Source: Takakia lepidozioides | Lineage: Eukaryota > Streptophyta > Takakiopsida > Takakiales > Takakiaceae | Direction: 5' to 3' | Assembly (NCBI GenBank): GCA_030704615.1 | Contig: CM060731.1 | Span: forward strand, 54,608,221-54,668,220 | Length of the DNA: 60,000 bases | Shown: one piece after another, positions 42,845 to 55,300 of the stretch | How the letters are laid out: the number at the start of each line of letters is the position of its first letter | Position numbering within the stretch: position 1 is the first letter of the stretch | Notes under the pieces: generated by a model | Seen by the model: only the letters and a program-made list of their open reading frames with translations | Told to the model about the DNA's origin: nothing | Databases searched by the model: none | Program-made: the position numbers and the translations under genes

Positions 42845-44254
42845 GGCACGAGCAAGGATTTGCAGCGGGATGCTGATCAACGGGTGCAACAAGCCTGGGT
42901 GGAGGCTTTTGTACCGTCAGGAGAGGAGGAGAGTGCGGGGATTGCACCAGGACCACCTCAGTTGTCTCCATTGGACACCACACCTATTGTGTGGCAGTAG
43001 ATGAAGGCATTTGTCTTCTGGACTTGTTTGGCGGGATCAGCACCGGATTGGCTGCTGTGTTACAGGCAAGTGTACGAGTTCGGCGTTACATGTATGTGGA
43101 GAGGGATGAGACTGCACGACGCGTTTCACTTCGCCATGTTGCTCAGTTGGTGCAGCGGTACCCTGAGTTGTTGTCGGTGTCTGCAATTTGTGGATATCAG
43201 CAGGCCTTGCCAGCAGACATTTCGTTGCTGGGGGCGCAGGATTTGGAGCGGGTTGGCTCCATTGATCTGGTAGTGGCAGGTTGGCCCTGCCAAGGGCATT
43301 CATCAGCCAGGCATGGCAATGGATTGTGAGACTCGAGGTCGGGTGTTTTGGGAGATGGTGCAGGTTTTGCGCCACTTGCAGCTTCATCAAGCTGTATCTC
43401 CAGCATACATCTTAGAGAATGTGCCACTGATGGGCGATTCTCGGGCCAGGGTGATGGCCAGTGTGCATCAAGTCCGGTCGTGGCTTGGGTCAGTAGTGTT
43501 GCTAGATGCAGCTATAGTGGGGTCACGGGCTCATCGTCCACGGCTATGGTGGACTAACTTGATGCCACCCGCACTGCTCAAGCGTGCATTTGATGGGGTG
43601 CAGCGGCCAGCACATCTCACAGTGGATATCATTCTGGACACAGGGAGGCAGTCTCAGCGTGTGAGACACGATGACCGTTTGCCTTTGGCAGTGGTCAACA
43701 AGGTGGGTCAACCACGAGCAGCATTACCTACACTGCTCAGCTTCCCAGGATCGCATGCTTTCCGGGATAGTGGGCCTGGCCTCCTGTGGGATGCTCAGTT
43801 GCAGCAGTTAGTGGAGCCTAATGCTGACGAGCGTGAGCGGGCAATGGGTTTTACCACTGGTACCACGACGGTGTCGTCTCTTTCTGAGGCATCATGTCGT
43901 CAAGTGTTGGGGCAAGCAATGGATCTCAATTGCTTGACCTGGATTATCAGCTTGGCTCTGGCTGAGCAATGCAGAGTGCGGAGTACACTTCCCTCGATGG
44001 TCTCTCTGCCTACCGAGACGATACAGGCAGTGAGTGGGGGCAAGCATGTGAGGACCACGGGGTGCATGCATCCATGGCACACGTGGGAGGTGCTCGAGGT
44101 TCAGAGGGAGTTGGCAGCCAAGGCGGCTGTGATGGATGAGGTTGGGGATTCTTCTCGGGTTGAGGAGGTCCTTAAGGATGAGATGATGGGGCAAGATGAG
44201 GCCTTGTCATTGACTGAGCAGGTAGGGAGTACTGCTCAAGAGGTTGCAACATAG
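42845..44254 (+). pseudogene. Element E DNMT3-like cytosine-5 methyltransferase domain
   Basis: Motif I LLDLFGGISTGLAAVL (about 43017), RYMYVERDETARR, the catalytic GWPCQGHSS (about 43281), ILENVPLMGDS, DAAIVGSRAHRPRLWWTN, NADERERAMGF and LGQAMDLNCLTWI all appear in order. The second half (43313-44254) is a single open frame of 313 codons ending at the conserved UAG. Lesions are a 4-base loss near 43000 relative to B, a CGA-to-TGA stop near 43327 and a short loss soon after. All catalytic motifs survive, so the ancestral enzyme can be inferred with confidence. Confidence 0.87.
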
Positions 44255-44260
44255 CAACCA
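44252..44260 (+). promoter_or_regulatory. Candidate UAG readthrough site in element E
   Basis: ACA-TAG-CAA-CCA, the same stop and downstream six bases as in element B, fitting CARYYA. The frame after it leads directly into reverse transcriptase until a 1-base loss near 44478. Confidence 0.6.
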
Positions 44261-45705
44261 CTGGACACGTCCTCTACCTCTAAGCCCACTGGACTTAAGG
44301 TTGCAGTTACGGAGGACAATTGGGAGCCTGACATTGGACCCATTGTCACCGGAGGAGAGAGACAACGTATACGGCGGTTCCTGAGGGCTTACAGGAATTG
44401 CTTTGCCTTCAGTTTGAAGGACTTGGGAGCACTGAAGGGTCAAGAGATCCGTATTGAGTTGGCCACTGACACGCCAATTTTCGGAGACCCTATAGATACA
44501 GTGACATGGAGAGGTCTTTGATTCAGATGAGGACTCAAGATCTCTGGGAGGCAGGTTTGGTGGAGCTCTCTGGTGAGAGTATGCTTCAGCCACAGTGATG
44601 CCAGCCAAGAAGGATGTCTATGGCAATTGGACGGAGAGACGTATATGCGGTGATTACCGGCCTGTAAATCGTCAGACCAAGTCCGATAAGTATGCCATGC
44701 CAACACCAGAGGAGATCTTTGATGCCATCGGGCATGTTAAGGCCTTTAGCACTTTGGATTTACGATCCGGATATCACCAGTTGCCAATCAAAGAAGCGAA
44801 CAAGCAGAAGACGGCATTCTGGGGGATCAATGAGCACGGCAAGGATTGCCTATATCAGTGGCGGTTCTTACCATTTGGGCTTAAGAATGCGCCTGCAGAG
44901 TTTTCAGAGAGTCATGGATAGGATTCTAGCAGGGGTGGTCTTTGCTCGGTGCTACATAGATGACATCATCATCTTTAGTGTTACGATGGAGGAGCATGAG
45001 AGACACCTTCAGGTGGTATTGGAGCGCTTGAGAGCGCACGGATTGAAGTTGCATTCGGGGAAGTGCAAGTTTTTCCACAACCAGATTGAGTATCTGGGTC
45101 ACATGATATATCCTGGAGGATTGGGGGTACAGCAGACTAAGGTAGAGGCCATTGCACAAATTCCACGCCCCACGGATGTGAGCCGAGTTCGAGCTTTCAT
45201 GGGGTTGGCAAACTATTATAGACGGTTTGTCAAGGGATTTAGTACCATTGCAAAGGCTCTAACCAAGCTGACCAAGGTGGACCAAGAGTGGCAGTGGGAA
45301 GATGAGCAGGAACGAGCTTTTCAAGAGCTCAAGGCGAGGTTGACCTCGGCGCCTATCCTGAGACGACCTATCAGGGGGCGTCCTTTTCAGCTGCATACGG
45401 ATTGGAGCATGTTGGGGCTTGGAGCGGTGCTCACAGAGGTGGATGATGAGGGAAGAGAGTTTGTAGTGGCTTATGCTAGCCGCTCGAACAACGCTGTAGA
45501 GGCTAAGTACAGCTCATATGAGGGAGAGTGCTTAGCTGCAGTGTCGGCCGTGGCACACTTCAGGTGCTATCTATACGGCAATCTTTTCACCCTTGTCACG
45601 GATCACCAGCCACTCAAGTGGTTGATGGAGTCAGACAAGCTTACGGGGAAGCTTGCACGGTGGGCACTCATACTCCAGGAGTATGACTTTCAGGTTGTGC
45701 ATTGA
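44255..45705 (+). pseudogene. Element E reverse transcriptase and RNase H
   Basis: KDLGALKGQEIRIELATDT follows the UAG in frame, then a 1-base loss near 44478. Frame 44595-44921 has [13 protein letters not shown] and frame 44692-45705 has RCYIDDIIIFS, HTDWSMLGLGAVL and TDHQPLKWL. A second shift lies near 44900. It stops at TGA 45706-45708, where B has CGA (VVHRPG). Confidence 0.87.
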
Positions 45706-45708
45706 CCG

Positions 45709-47388
45709 GGTTTGGTCAATCGGGATGCGGATGGATTGAGTCGCAATCCATGCATGAGCCAGCAGGATGACACTGGAGCTCGGTGGCATGGTGAGACGGA
45801 CAAGGAGATGGTGTCGGGATGGCACGCATCTGCATTTTTGTGTATCTTGGCATCGGAAGGTCAGGTTGGACCTACAACAGGGATGACTGTAGATGGAGAG
45901 TCTGAGGACCCTGAGGCTAGTGATGAGCCAGGTGGTGCCAGAGATATACATGAGGATTCGGCTGTGTTGGACTACCTCCGCACAGGAGACACGGCAGCCA
46001 CTGTGACTGCCAGGGAGAGGGATCGGATCCTGCAACGAGCCAAGAGGTTCAAGTGGGAGGGGATACACCTACTTCGAGTGTGGGAGGATGGTCGGGTGAG
46101 GATTGTGCCTCACCCCACACAGTGTGCACGGTTAGTGCGGCATGCCCATGAGGAGTTGGGGCATTTTGGAGTGCGACGCACTCACAGTTTATTGCAGGGG
46201 CAGTATTGGTGGCGTGGTATGCATACAGAGGTGCAACAGTTCGAGGCTAGGTGCATGGTGTGTGACAGGGTGCGTGCTTCATTCAACGCCCCTACACCAC
46301 AGTTGCATCCTTTACCAATCATGGGATTGGGCTACAGGTGGAGTCTTGACTTCGCAGGACCGTTGCCACTGACTATGCGCCACCACAGATATGTGTTGGT
46401 GATGGTGGAGCACTTCTCCAAGTGGATTGAGTTGGTTCCATTGCCTGACAAGGCTAGTGAAGGGGCTACGTATGCATTCTTGGATCGTGTGCTTAGCCGA
46501 TTTGGTGCTCCAGCTGAGGTACTCACGGACCAAGGGAGAGAGTTCTTGGGGGAGTTTCAGGCTTTGTGTGATAAAGCCTTGATAGACCACCGCACCACTT
46601 CTCGGGATTATCCTGAGGCCGATGGCTTAGCAGAGAGAGTTGTTCAGACGGTGAAGAGGGATTTGCGCAAGTATGGCTTGCAGAAGGGACACCTAGGAGA
46701 ATGGGATCTTCAGGTTCCTTGGTTAGCCATGGGCTACAGGTTCAGCAAACAAGCATCACTTGCCTCCTTCTCACCATATTTCCTTCTCTTTGGCCGAGAG
46801 CCGGATTTGCCTGCAGCCATTCGTAGGGACACTGCTCAAGTCCTTAACCTTGATGATCCGGACATGTGGGTACGTGCATGTGATCAGCGTGCAGAGTTGT
46901 TCAAGAAAGTCATGCCTATGGCTTTTGAGAACCTTGCCATTGCACAACACCGTGATACGTTGAGGTATGCCACTATACGTGGTGGAGGATATCGTCCTGG
47001 GGTTCGGAGGTTTAGCCCTGGTGACTATGTTTATTTGCAGCAGACTGCTCCTACGACTCTGGATGTTACTGCAGGGCGTGTTATTCTGAGGGTTCGAGAG
47101 GTGTTGCCCTCAGGGGTTCTGATCTTGGAGGGTCGGGATGGCATGACTTGGAAGGACCATGTGCGTAATTGTGCGCCATATCACCTTCCCAATGTCGATG
47201 GCAGAGTTGACCCAAACTTGGCAGTGGTACCTGCAGGTTTGAGGTGCATGCTCTGTGGGTCTGCCAGAGGGGCAGCCACCATGCCGGTGTGTGATCGATG
47301 CTCAAGGGGTTGGCATATGGGATGCTTGACACCACCTCTTGAGAAGGTTCCTGACGGAGATTGGTTGTGTCCACACTGCTTGGGATAG
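45709..47388 (+). pseudogene. Element E integrase and PHD finger
   Basis: A 558-codon open frame after the TGA. The integrase finger is complete here (HAHEELGHFG...ARCMVCDRV, including the Cys lost in B). The core has WSLDFAGPLP, LTDQGREF and EADGLAERVV. The C-terminal PHD finger reads CMLCGSARG...VCDRCSRGWHMGC...WLCPHC, with all eight zinc ligands. The domain is intact but its upstream partner is broken. Confidence 0.87.
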
Positions 47389-47599
47389 TGGCAGTGGACA
47401 TGACTGGAGGCAGCTAACAAGACATGGGAGGCCAAGCTCATAGGAGTCAATACATGAGATCCCAAGCTCAAGTTCACAGGTTGCAAGACGGCGACTAACG
47501 ATGGGGCAACTCTTGCACCCGGCCTCTTGATCTATCGAGTTTGAGTGTAGTAGGGATAGTGGTGGATGACTTAGTGAGGCTATGGTCACTATCACATCG

Positions 47600-48001
47600 G
47601 GGGGTGCTATTCCGTGAGCCTGGAGGCGTGAGCCTGTGAGCCCAGGAAAGCGTGAGCCCAGCACAGGCTCACGCCACGTCAGCATGCAAACAGTGCCTAT
47701 TTCCGCGGATGTCACCTATTTCCGAGTGGTGTCACCTATTTCCGCGGGTTGATGTGGGGAGAATTGAGAATTGAGAACAAAGTGGTTTGTTTGTTTTTGC
47801 AATGTACTCAAGTCTGTGAGGTCCACAAAACAACAAATATATTGAAGGAACAATCCGGGCAGTCCATGCAACCCCCATCTCCAACAATAGTTTGGAACCA
47901 TGAATGTGAATTCCATGCACACATTGCAAAGAGGACAATAAGGACACACAACCATCCCATTTCAAATTTGTCCCAGAATTAAACCAAAAGAATACTTCAT
48001 A
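47600..48001. other. Short spacer between element E and gene F
   Basis: It begins abruptly with GGGGGGTGCTATTCCG and contains repeated GAGCCTG/GTGAGCC and TGTCACCTATTTCCG pieces. It probably holds the gene F 3' untranslated region on its right side. No frame is convincing. Confidence 0.5.
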
Positions 48002-51000
48002 TCAAGTGTCGCAGTCATCACAATCAATGTCCACCTCCTGTGCTATGTCATCTACAAAGATTCTGGCCCCAACACCACGTGTTCTACGAAGGCCATCGCA
48101 AGGTGGACTCTGAGTGCCATGAACGGACATGCTTGCTGCGAGTGCCTCCGCATAGACAGGTAGCACACAAGACCGAGGAGGACTGAAAACAAGTCCAAAT
48201 AGGTGTGATAGCCCAGGAGGGCAAGTGGAAGCACGCGGACTCCTACACATGTCCACAAAATCCCATTTTTAACACAATGATGCAATGCACAAGTCCAACG
48301 AAGAGGATGTCTCCCATGTGCACTTTGCCTCAAGAACAGCGATTCTCGATATTGAAACAACAATGCAAGCATGCACAGGTTCAACTTACTCACAGGCAAA
48401 GTCGGAGTCCAGCTCCTTGTCAGAAGTCTCCTCTGTACCAGTATCAGCGGGACGGGGCTTCGGAAGGACCTGAGAAGTGTGTCCACCCAAACCCATCAGG
48501 AGGTTCTTGTAAATCTCAGCATCCCCTTCAATCCCAAAGACATGTCGCGCACTGGCCTTGCAAGCGTGGTACGAAGCACCTGCAGTGGAATAGAATGAAG
48601 TAAGCAGACATTGAAGACACATTCGGAACGGTGGAAAGTGCTGAAAGTGCAAGCTCAATCAAACCTCATGAAATGTGAATGTTGAAGAGACGAACCTGTG
48701 CCCATCGACAAATCCAGAACTCTGGCGTCTGTGTAGGTGCAGCACTCCACAATCGTTTGAATGAAAGCCGGGCTCCTCTCCCTCGCCCCTCTCCAAGGAA
48801 CCCCATTCCCCCTTCGCAAGCACACGTTGCTGTCGACGTAGTTGTGATGCATGTCATCCGTGGGAGGATCTGTCCTGTCATCTATGAACTTGCCCCCGTG
48901 AGTGATGGCAAACTCCGTAATGCCGGCCGGAGTCGTTGGTGGATGCACCCGGACGAGACAAACAGCTTCAAACAGACGAGTCTGCGAACATGACATCCAC
49001 AAGGAACTAAGAACCAAAATAAAATCGGGCCCCTACATATGAGTTGGAGCGACCTATACAACACAATCCCAGAACAAAAAAGAAGAGGAAGAAGAAGGGA
49101 AACTCACCATCTCTCCCGGACGATCCCCCTTCGTAAGGTACATGCTGTTCACACAATTCCATGTCTTCACGACTCTCATGCCCGAGGCTTTCAAATAGCT
49201 GGCAAGGGCACGGCGACACCGAACATCGATGGACTGGATGAGAACCAAAACACCTGCATCGGAAAGGAAGAAGTTGCAAAAGGAAAAAACCCACCGCCAG
49301 TAGCGCTCATCAAATGCATTCCAACCCGGACAAGCACCCGATGGAGGGATATCCGGGACTGCCAACCCATCAGGGATGTCCAAGATGATGAGTTCCGCTG
49401 CATATGGCTTCTCCTTCCCGTTCACCCACGATTTGGTCATTTTAGCCTGCAAACAAAAATACAATGGAATTCTGACAAGTTTATAAACGATCCATGCCCA
49501 CAGCAGACAAAGAGAGCAGAAGCCACAGAACCCAAAGAGAACACGCACCGTGCTGAGGAACTCGACAATCCTCTCCCACACTGGTGATGGCTCGCCCTTG
49601 TAATCAGATTTCTTCGACTCCATCATTGCAAGGAACCCGACGTTGGCAATCTCCAACCTGGTTGGACGAATGACCCTCGTGGGATGTTCCACTGCATGGT
49701 ACGGGTCCTTGGGATCAACCACCCCCTTGTTTTTTCTCCCGGATCCCCTACCATGCGGTGGAGTCTGCTGGACATGCTCCACAGGGCCAATAGCTGCAAC
49801 ACTTCCCTGCCCTTGTGCCACCTTCCCTCTACCCCTTCCCTTCCCCACAACACCAGCAACATCTTTTCCCTTTGCCTTTCTTCCTCTACCCGGGGTATCC
49901 TGAGCGGGAGGCTCCTTCTCTGCAAGAGTCCTCAGATTACGCTCATGAATGTCGAGGTCCGCTGCTGCGGCAGTGGCTGCAATACGGTCATTCTCTCTCC
50001 TCAAAGACAACTCTACAGCTGGGGTCTCTGAAGGAGGGCAATCCAAATACCAACCACAAGAAGAAAGATGGTCTGGACCCCAGTCATGCAAGATCCCAGC
50101 AGTGAACATGGTCTGGTTGCCAGCAGGGACAAGCCAAAGGTCCACGAAATCTGGATGTTTGTCCAAGCAATTCTCTTCCAAGAGAACAAACTTAATGTAC
50201 CTGCAGGAACAGACACAGCCTCATTTTCCAATGCACATATTGTGTCCCAGCTTTTTCAACACACCAGGAAGACCCCCTTAAACAGTATGCCACACAACAC
50301 ATTGCAACCACAACACAAGCAAAGAGTGCAAGGGTGTGCACCTGTAAAGGCATCGTTTCCAGGCTTCCTCTCCTTTTTCCTGCTGGTCAAGCTCATTTGT
50401 TCGACTGATGCCACCCTCCTTGCTGAACTCTCTAAAGAAACCAGAGTGCCACACTGTGGCTCTCCATTTCCTCATGTATGCTTCGAAGGAGACCTTCGGA
50501 GCTGTCATAGTGATGCCATAGTCAGCCAGCTGAGTATGCAGAACCGATCGGGTCCTTTCTTCCAACTGCAAAACAATTGAAATGGAAGAATGAACCCAAA
50601 AACAGTCACAGCGAATGTAAGAGGCAATGGGAAGAGAAGGACAGGAAAAGAGAAAAGAAAGTGAGATACGATAGGACATCACACCTGGCTCCAGTAAGTG
50701 GCCTTGTGAAGCCAGGTGTCTAGCACATTGTCACTGACAGGAACGACACGCTGGGTCTTCTTCTCCTTCTCTGGCCTTGGGAACATGTGGGTATCCCTAA
50801 CTGTGGGATCGGAGTTCCATATCTGTAGCCACTTCACCTTCTGTTCAGAAGACACGACGGCGGTAGACAACCTGTGCAACTTCTCCTGGGCCATCTCCGG
50901 CTTGCCTGGCTTGTTATAATGGTTTTTTATCTCTAGGAGAAACTGCGGCCCGAATGATGGGTCGGCCATTCTCAACTGCTTCACAAAAGCACTCATTATT

Positions 51001-52121
51001 GTCCTTCTTGTAGCGTTCATCTCCTTCTGGATGTGACTTTCAACCCCCTTTGCTGTCCTTCTCTCCTCAGGGGTAGAGCTGTAGTATTCCAGTTTGCCAC
51101 GCTCCCCTGCATCTGCAATGTCTTGCTGCAAGGGAATGCAAGAGAGTTGCATCAATCCAAGGTCAAGGGAGACAGACAGAAACAAACATGTGGAAGCAGG
51201 AATATGGAAAGGCCAGATGAAGGAAGATGTATCTCACCGTGTACATGTACTCCATGAAAGCCTCACGGGTCAACGAGTACCATGTTTCCGAAGTCTTGGA
51301 GCTTTCGCATTTCTTATAAATCTCTGCCGAAAGGATGGTCTTGAAGTTGGTCAAGGGCATCTGCCCGATCCTTTGTATCCTATACAGTGTGTGAACCAGA
51401 CTCGTTTTGACATGCGATGTCTCCGTCCCTCTGCAGAATGATATCTGAATTTCAGAATGTAATTCAAGGACTTGAATCAAGGAAGAACGGAACCAGAAGT
51501 GCAACATGTACAATGAGAAACCAACCTGTTCACATCATTCATTGCCGTCAGAAGACCCATCATGTTGTCGTCACAATCAAGCACCATCGATCGAACAGAG
51601 TAATGCCACTCTTCCTCCTGTGAGTGCAGCCTCCCAATGACAGCCATCCATGCAAGCAACCGGTGGTTGCCATCCCAAACGTGAAACATCTTCCCCGAGA
51701 ATACTTGGGTGGAAGGTTTCCTGGAGAGAAGAAGTTCGAAGGATTCGTTCACCTGTCTCCAAATGGGGTCCCAGGAGTCGACGATTGACTCATCCAAAAG
51801 GAGCTCGTTACCTCTAGAATCCCTAGTAGAAACGTAAAAGACTGCGGATCCATCCAAATACCCATGAACAAACTCGGCCTCCAGCTTGAGAATGTCTTTG
51901 ACAAGGGGTGGACGAACGACGGGCATGGAAACCAACCTACACAGGGGAATCTTCAACCTCCCACCAGGAGCAAGCATACTTTGAACCACAAGCTGAGAGT
52001 TCACCTTTTGACCCCCCAGCATCTCAGCGGCTTTGCTTTCATAAAACTCATCGTCAACATCAACTATGGTCTCCTTCCCCTGACCCTGAGGGACCTCATC
52101 CGCCACACTTTGCATTTTCTC
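48002..52121 (-). CDS. Gene F: ParB-like domain plus beta-class amino DNA methyltransferase, multi-exon
   Basis: Exons on the minus strand, each joined by GT/AG with matching phase: 52121-51526, 51430-51238, 51125-50685, 50565-50342, 50200-49549, 49446-49108, 48981-48696 and 48579 to about 48390, plus a probable last exon 48182-48002. The first has a ParB/sulfiredoxin-type box, VWDGNHRLLAWM. The fifth is Lys/Gly/Arg-rich. The sixth has LIILDIPDG in the place of motif IV (usually DPPY), and the seventh and eighth join to give VLDLSMGTG-GASYHACKAS, then FGIEGDAEIY, which are motifs I and II of N4/N6 amino-methyltransferases. Motif IV before motif I is the beta-class order. The fused layout is typical of bacterial and phage enzymes, but the introns are eukaryotic. 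DIPD in place of DPPY makes activity uncertain. The last junction is not phase-proven. Confidence 0.75.
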
Positions 52122-52329
52122 CTGCAAGGTTGTTCACTCAAATTCTTATAAGAGAGGAATGAAACGTCGACCGATGCATGAAAAAGTGGGATAAAAAGGT
52201 AAGTGTTCTTTGAGCTGCCAGGTAAGTGTTCATTGATCCTCACGGACCTGCACTATGTTCCCGATTTTCACAGGGAAAGAACATTGAAAAGTTATGCTCA
52301 AATATCTGCCCATGAGGGCCGAAAGTTGC

Positions 52330-55300
52330 GCCCTTCAATATTCATATGTTCTGCCTAAACAGTGTGCGGTTCCGCAGACTGTTTGAGCTGACAGTGAAGG
52401 GTTCATTTTATACTCAGAAATGTGCCCCTGAAGTCCAAATTTTGCACCCAGAAACATTGAAATGCTCAGCTCAAACAGTGTGCGTTGCCGCACACTGTTT
52501 GGGCTGACAGTGAAGGATTCATCTCATCCTCAGAGGGGTGCCCCTGAAGTCCAAATTTTGCAGCCTGAAACATTGAAGTGTTCAGCTCAAACAGAGTGCG
52601 TTGCCGCACACTGTCTGAGCTGGCAGTGAAGGGTTCATTTCACCCTAACATAACAGACATCAAGACCAAATTTTGAACCCTAAAACATTGAAAAGGTCTG
52701 CTCAAACAGTGTGCGTTGCCGCACGCTGTTTGAGCTGGTTTTGAAGGGTTCATTTCATCCTCAGATAACAGACAGCAAAGACCAAATTTCGCACCCTTAA
52801 ACATTGAAATGTTCAGCTCAAACAGTGTGCGTTGCCGCACACTGTCTGAGCTGGCAGTGAAGGGTTCATTTCACCCTCACATAACAGACATCAAGACCAA
52901 ATTTTGCACCCTAAAACAGGGAAATGTTCAGCTCAAACAGTGTGCGTTGCCGCACACTGTTTGAGCTGGCAGCACAGTGTTCATTTCATCCTGAGATAGG
53001 TGCCCCTGAAGTCCAAATTTTGCACCAAGAAACATTGAAGTGCTCAGCTCAAACAGTGTGCGTTGCCGCACACTGTTTGGGCTGACAGTGAAGGGTTCAT
53101 CTCATCCTCAGAGACGTGCCCCTGAAGTCCAAATTTTGCACCCTAGAACATTGAAATGTTCAGCTCAAACAGTGTGCGTTGCCGCACACTGTCTGAGCTG
53201 GCAGTGAAGGGTTCATTTCACCCTCACACAAGTGCCCCTGAAGTCCAAATTTTGCACCCAGAAACATTGAAATGCTCAGCTCAAACAGTGTGCGTTGCCG
53301 CACACTGTTTGGGCTGACAGTGAAGGATTCATCTCATCCTCAGAGAGGTGCCCCTGAAGTCCAAATTTTGCAGCATGAAACATTGAAGTGTTCAGCTCAA
53401 ACAGAGTGCGTTGCCGCACACTGTCTGAGCTGGCAGTGAAGGGTTCATTTCACCCTAACATAACAGACATCAAGACCAAATTTTGAACCCTAAAACACTG
53501 AAAAGGTCTGCTCAAACAGTGTGCGTTGCCGCACGCTGTTTGAGCTGGGTTTGAAGGGTTCATTTCATCCTCAGATAACAGACAGCAAAGACCAAATTTT
53601 GCACCCTTAAACATTGAAATGTTCAGCTCAAACAGTGTGCGTTGCCGCACACTGTCTGAGCTGGCAGTGAAGGGTTCATTTCACCCTCACACAGGTGCCC
53701 CTGAAGTCCAAATTTTGCACCCAGAAACATTGAAATGCTCAGCTCAAATAGTGTGCGTTGCCGCACACTGTCTGAGCTGGCAGTGAAGGGTTCATTTCAA
53801 CCTCACACAGGTGCCCCTGAAGTCCAAATTTTGCACCCAGAAACATTGAAATGCTCAGCTCAAACAGTGTGCGTTGCCGCACACTGTCTGAGCTGGCAGT
53901 GAAGGGTTCATTTCACCCTCACATAACAGACATCAAGACCAAATTTTGCACCCTAAAACATTGAAATGCTCAGCTCAAACAGTGTGCGTTGCCGCACACT
54001 GTTTGAGCTAGCAGCACAGTGTTCATTTCATCCTGAGATAGGTGCCCCTGAAGTCCAAATTTTGCACCAAGAAACATTGAAGTGCTCAGCTCAAACAGTG
54101 TGCGTTGCCGCACACTGTTTGGGCTGACAGTGAAGGGTTCATTTCATCCTCAAACAGGTGCCCCTGAAGACCAAATTTTGCACCCTATAACATTGAAATG
54201 TTCAGCTCAAACAGTGTGCGTTGCCGCACACTGTTTGGGCTGACAGTGAAGGGTTCTTTTCATCCTCAAACAGGTGCCTCTGAAGACCAAATTTTGCACC
54301 CAGAAACATTGAAATGTTCAGCTCGAACAGTGTGCGTTGCCGCACACTGTTTGGGCTGACAGTGAAGGGTTCATCTCATCCTCAGAGAGGTGCCTCTGAA
54401 GTCCAAATTTTGCACCCTGAAACATTGAAGTGTTCAGCTCAAACAGTGTGCGTTGCCGCACACTTTCTGAGCTGGCAGTGAAGGGTTCATTTCACCCTCA
54501 CACAGGTGCCCCTGAAGTCCAAATTTTGCACCCAGAAACATTGAAATGCTCAGCTCAAACAGTGTGCGATGCCGCACACTGTCTGAGCTGGCAGTGAAGG
54601 GTTCATTTCACCCTAACACAGGTGCCCCTGAAGTCCAAATTTTGCACCCAGAAACATTGAAATGCTCAGCTCAAACAGTGTGCGTTGCCGCACACTGTCT
54701 GAGCTGGCAGTGAAGGGTTCATTTCACCCTAACACAGGTGCCCCTGAAGTCCAAATTTTGCACCCAGAAACATTGAAATGCTCAGCTCAAACAGTGTGCG
54801 TTGCCGCACACTGTCTGAGCTGGCAGTGAAGGGTTCATTTCACCCTCACACAGGTGCCCCTGAAGTCCAAATTTTGCACCCAGAAACATTGAAATGCTGA
54901 GCTCAAATAGTGTGCGTTGCCGCACACTGTCTGAGCTGGCAGTGAAGGGTTCATTTCAACCTCACACAGGTGCCCCTGAAGTCCAAATTTTGCACCCAGA
55001 AACATTGAAATGCTCAGCTCAAACAGTGTGCGTTGCCGCACACTGTTTGAGCTGGCAGTGAAGGGTTCATTTCACCCTCACACAGGTGCCCCTGAAGTCC
55101 AAATTTTGCACCCAGAAACATTGAAATGCTCAGCTCAAACAGTGTGCGTTGCCGCACACTGTCTGAGCTGGCAGTGAAGGGTTCATTTCTCCCTCACACA
55201 GGTGCCCCTGAAGTCCAAATTTTGCACCCAGAAACATTGAAATGCTCAGCTCAAACAGTGTGCATTGCCGCACACTGTCTGAGCTGGCAGTGAAGGGTTC

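Larger units (their letters stand above)
36864..47599 (+). mobile_element. Element E: methyltransferase-Gypsy copy, plus strand, 3' end missing
   Basis: It starts at A1 (TGTCAAG, 36864) and proceeds through leader hairpin, degenerate repeats, satellite, gag, protease, methyltransferase, UAG, reverse transcriptase, RNase H, integrase and PHD. It matches C in leader and coding sequence. Homology stops at 47599 inside the 3' untranslated region (after ACTATCACATC), so the purine tract and B1-A2-B2 are absent. Bases 36860-36863 are TCCC, but no partner can be tested. Stops and short deletions break the polyprotein. Confidence 0.9.
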
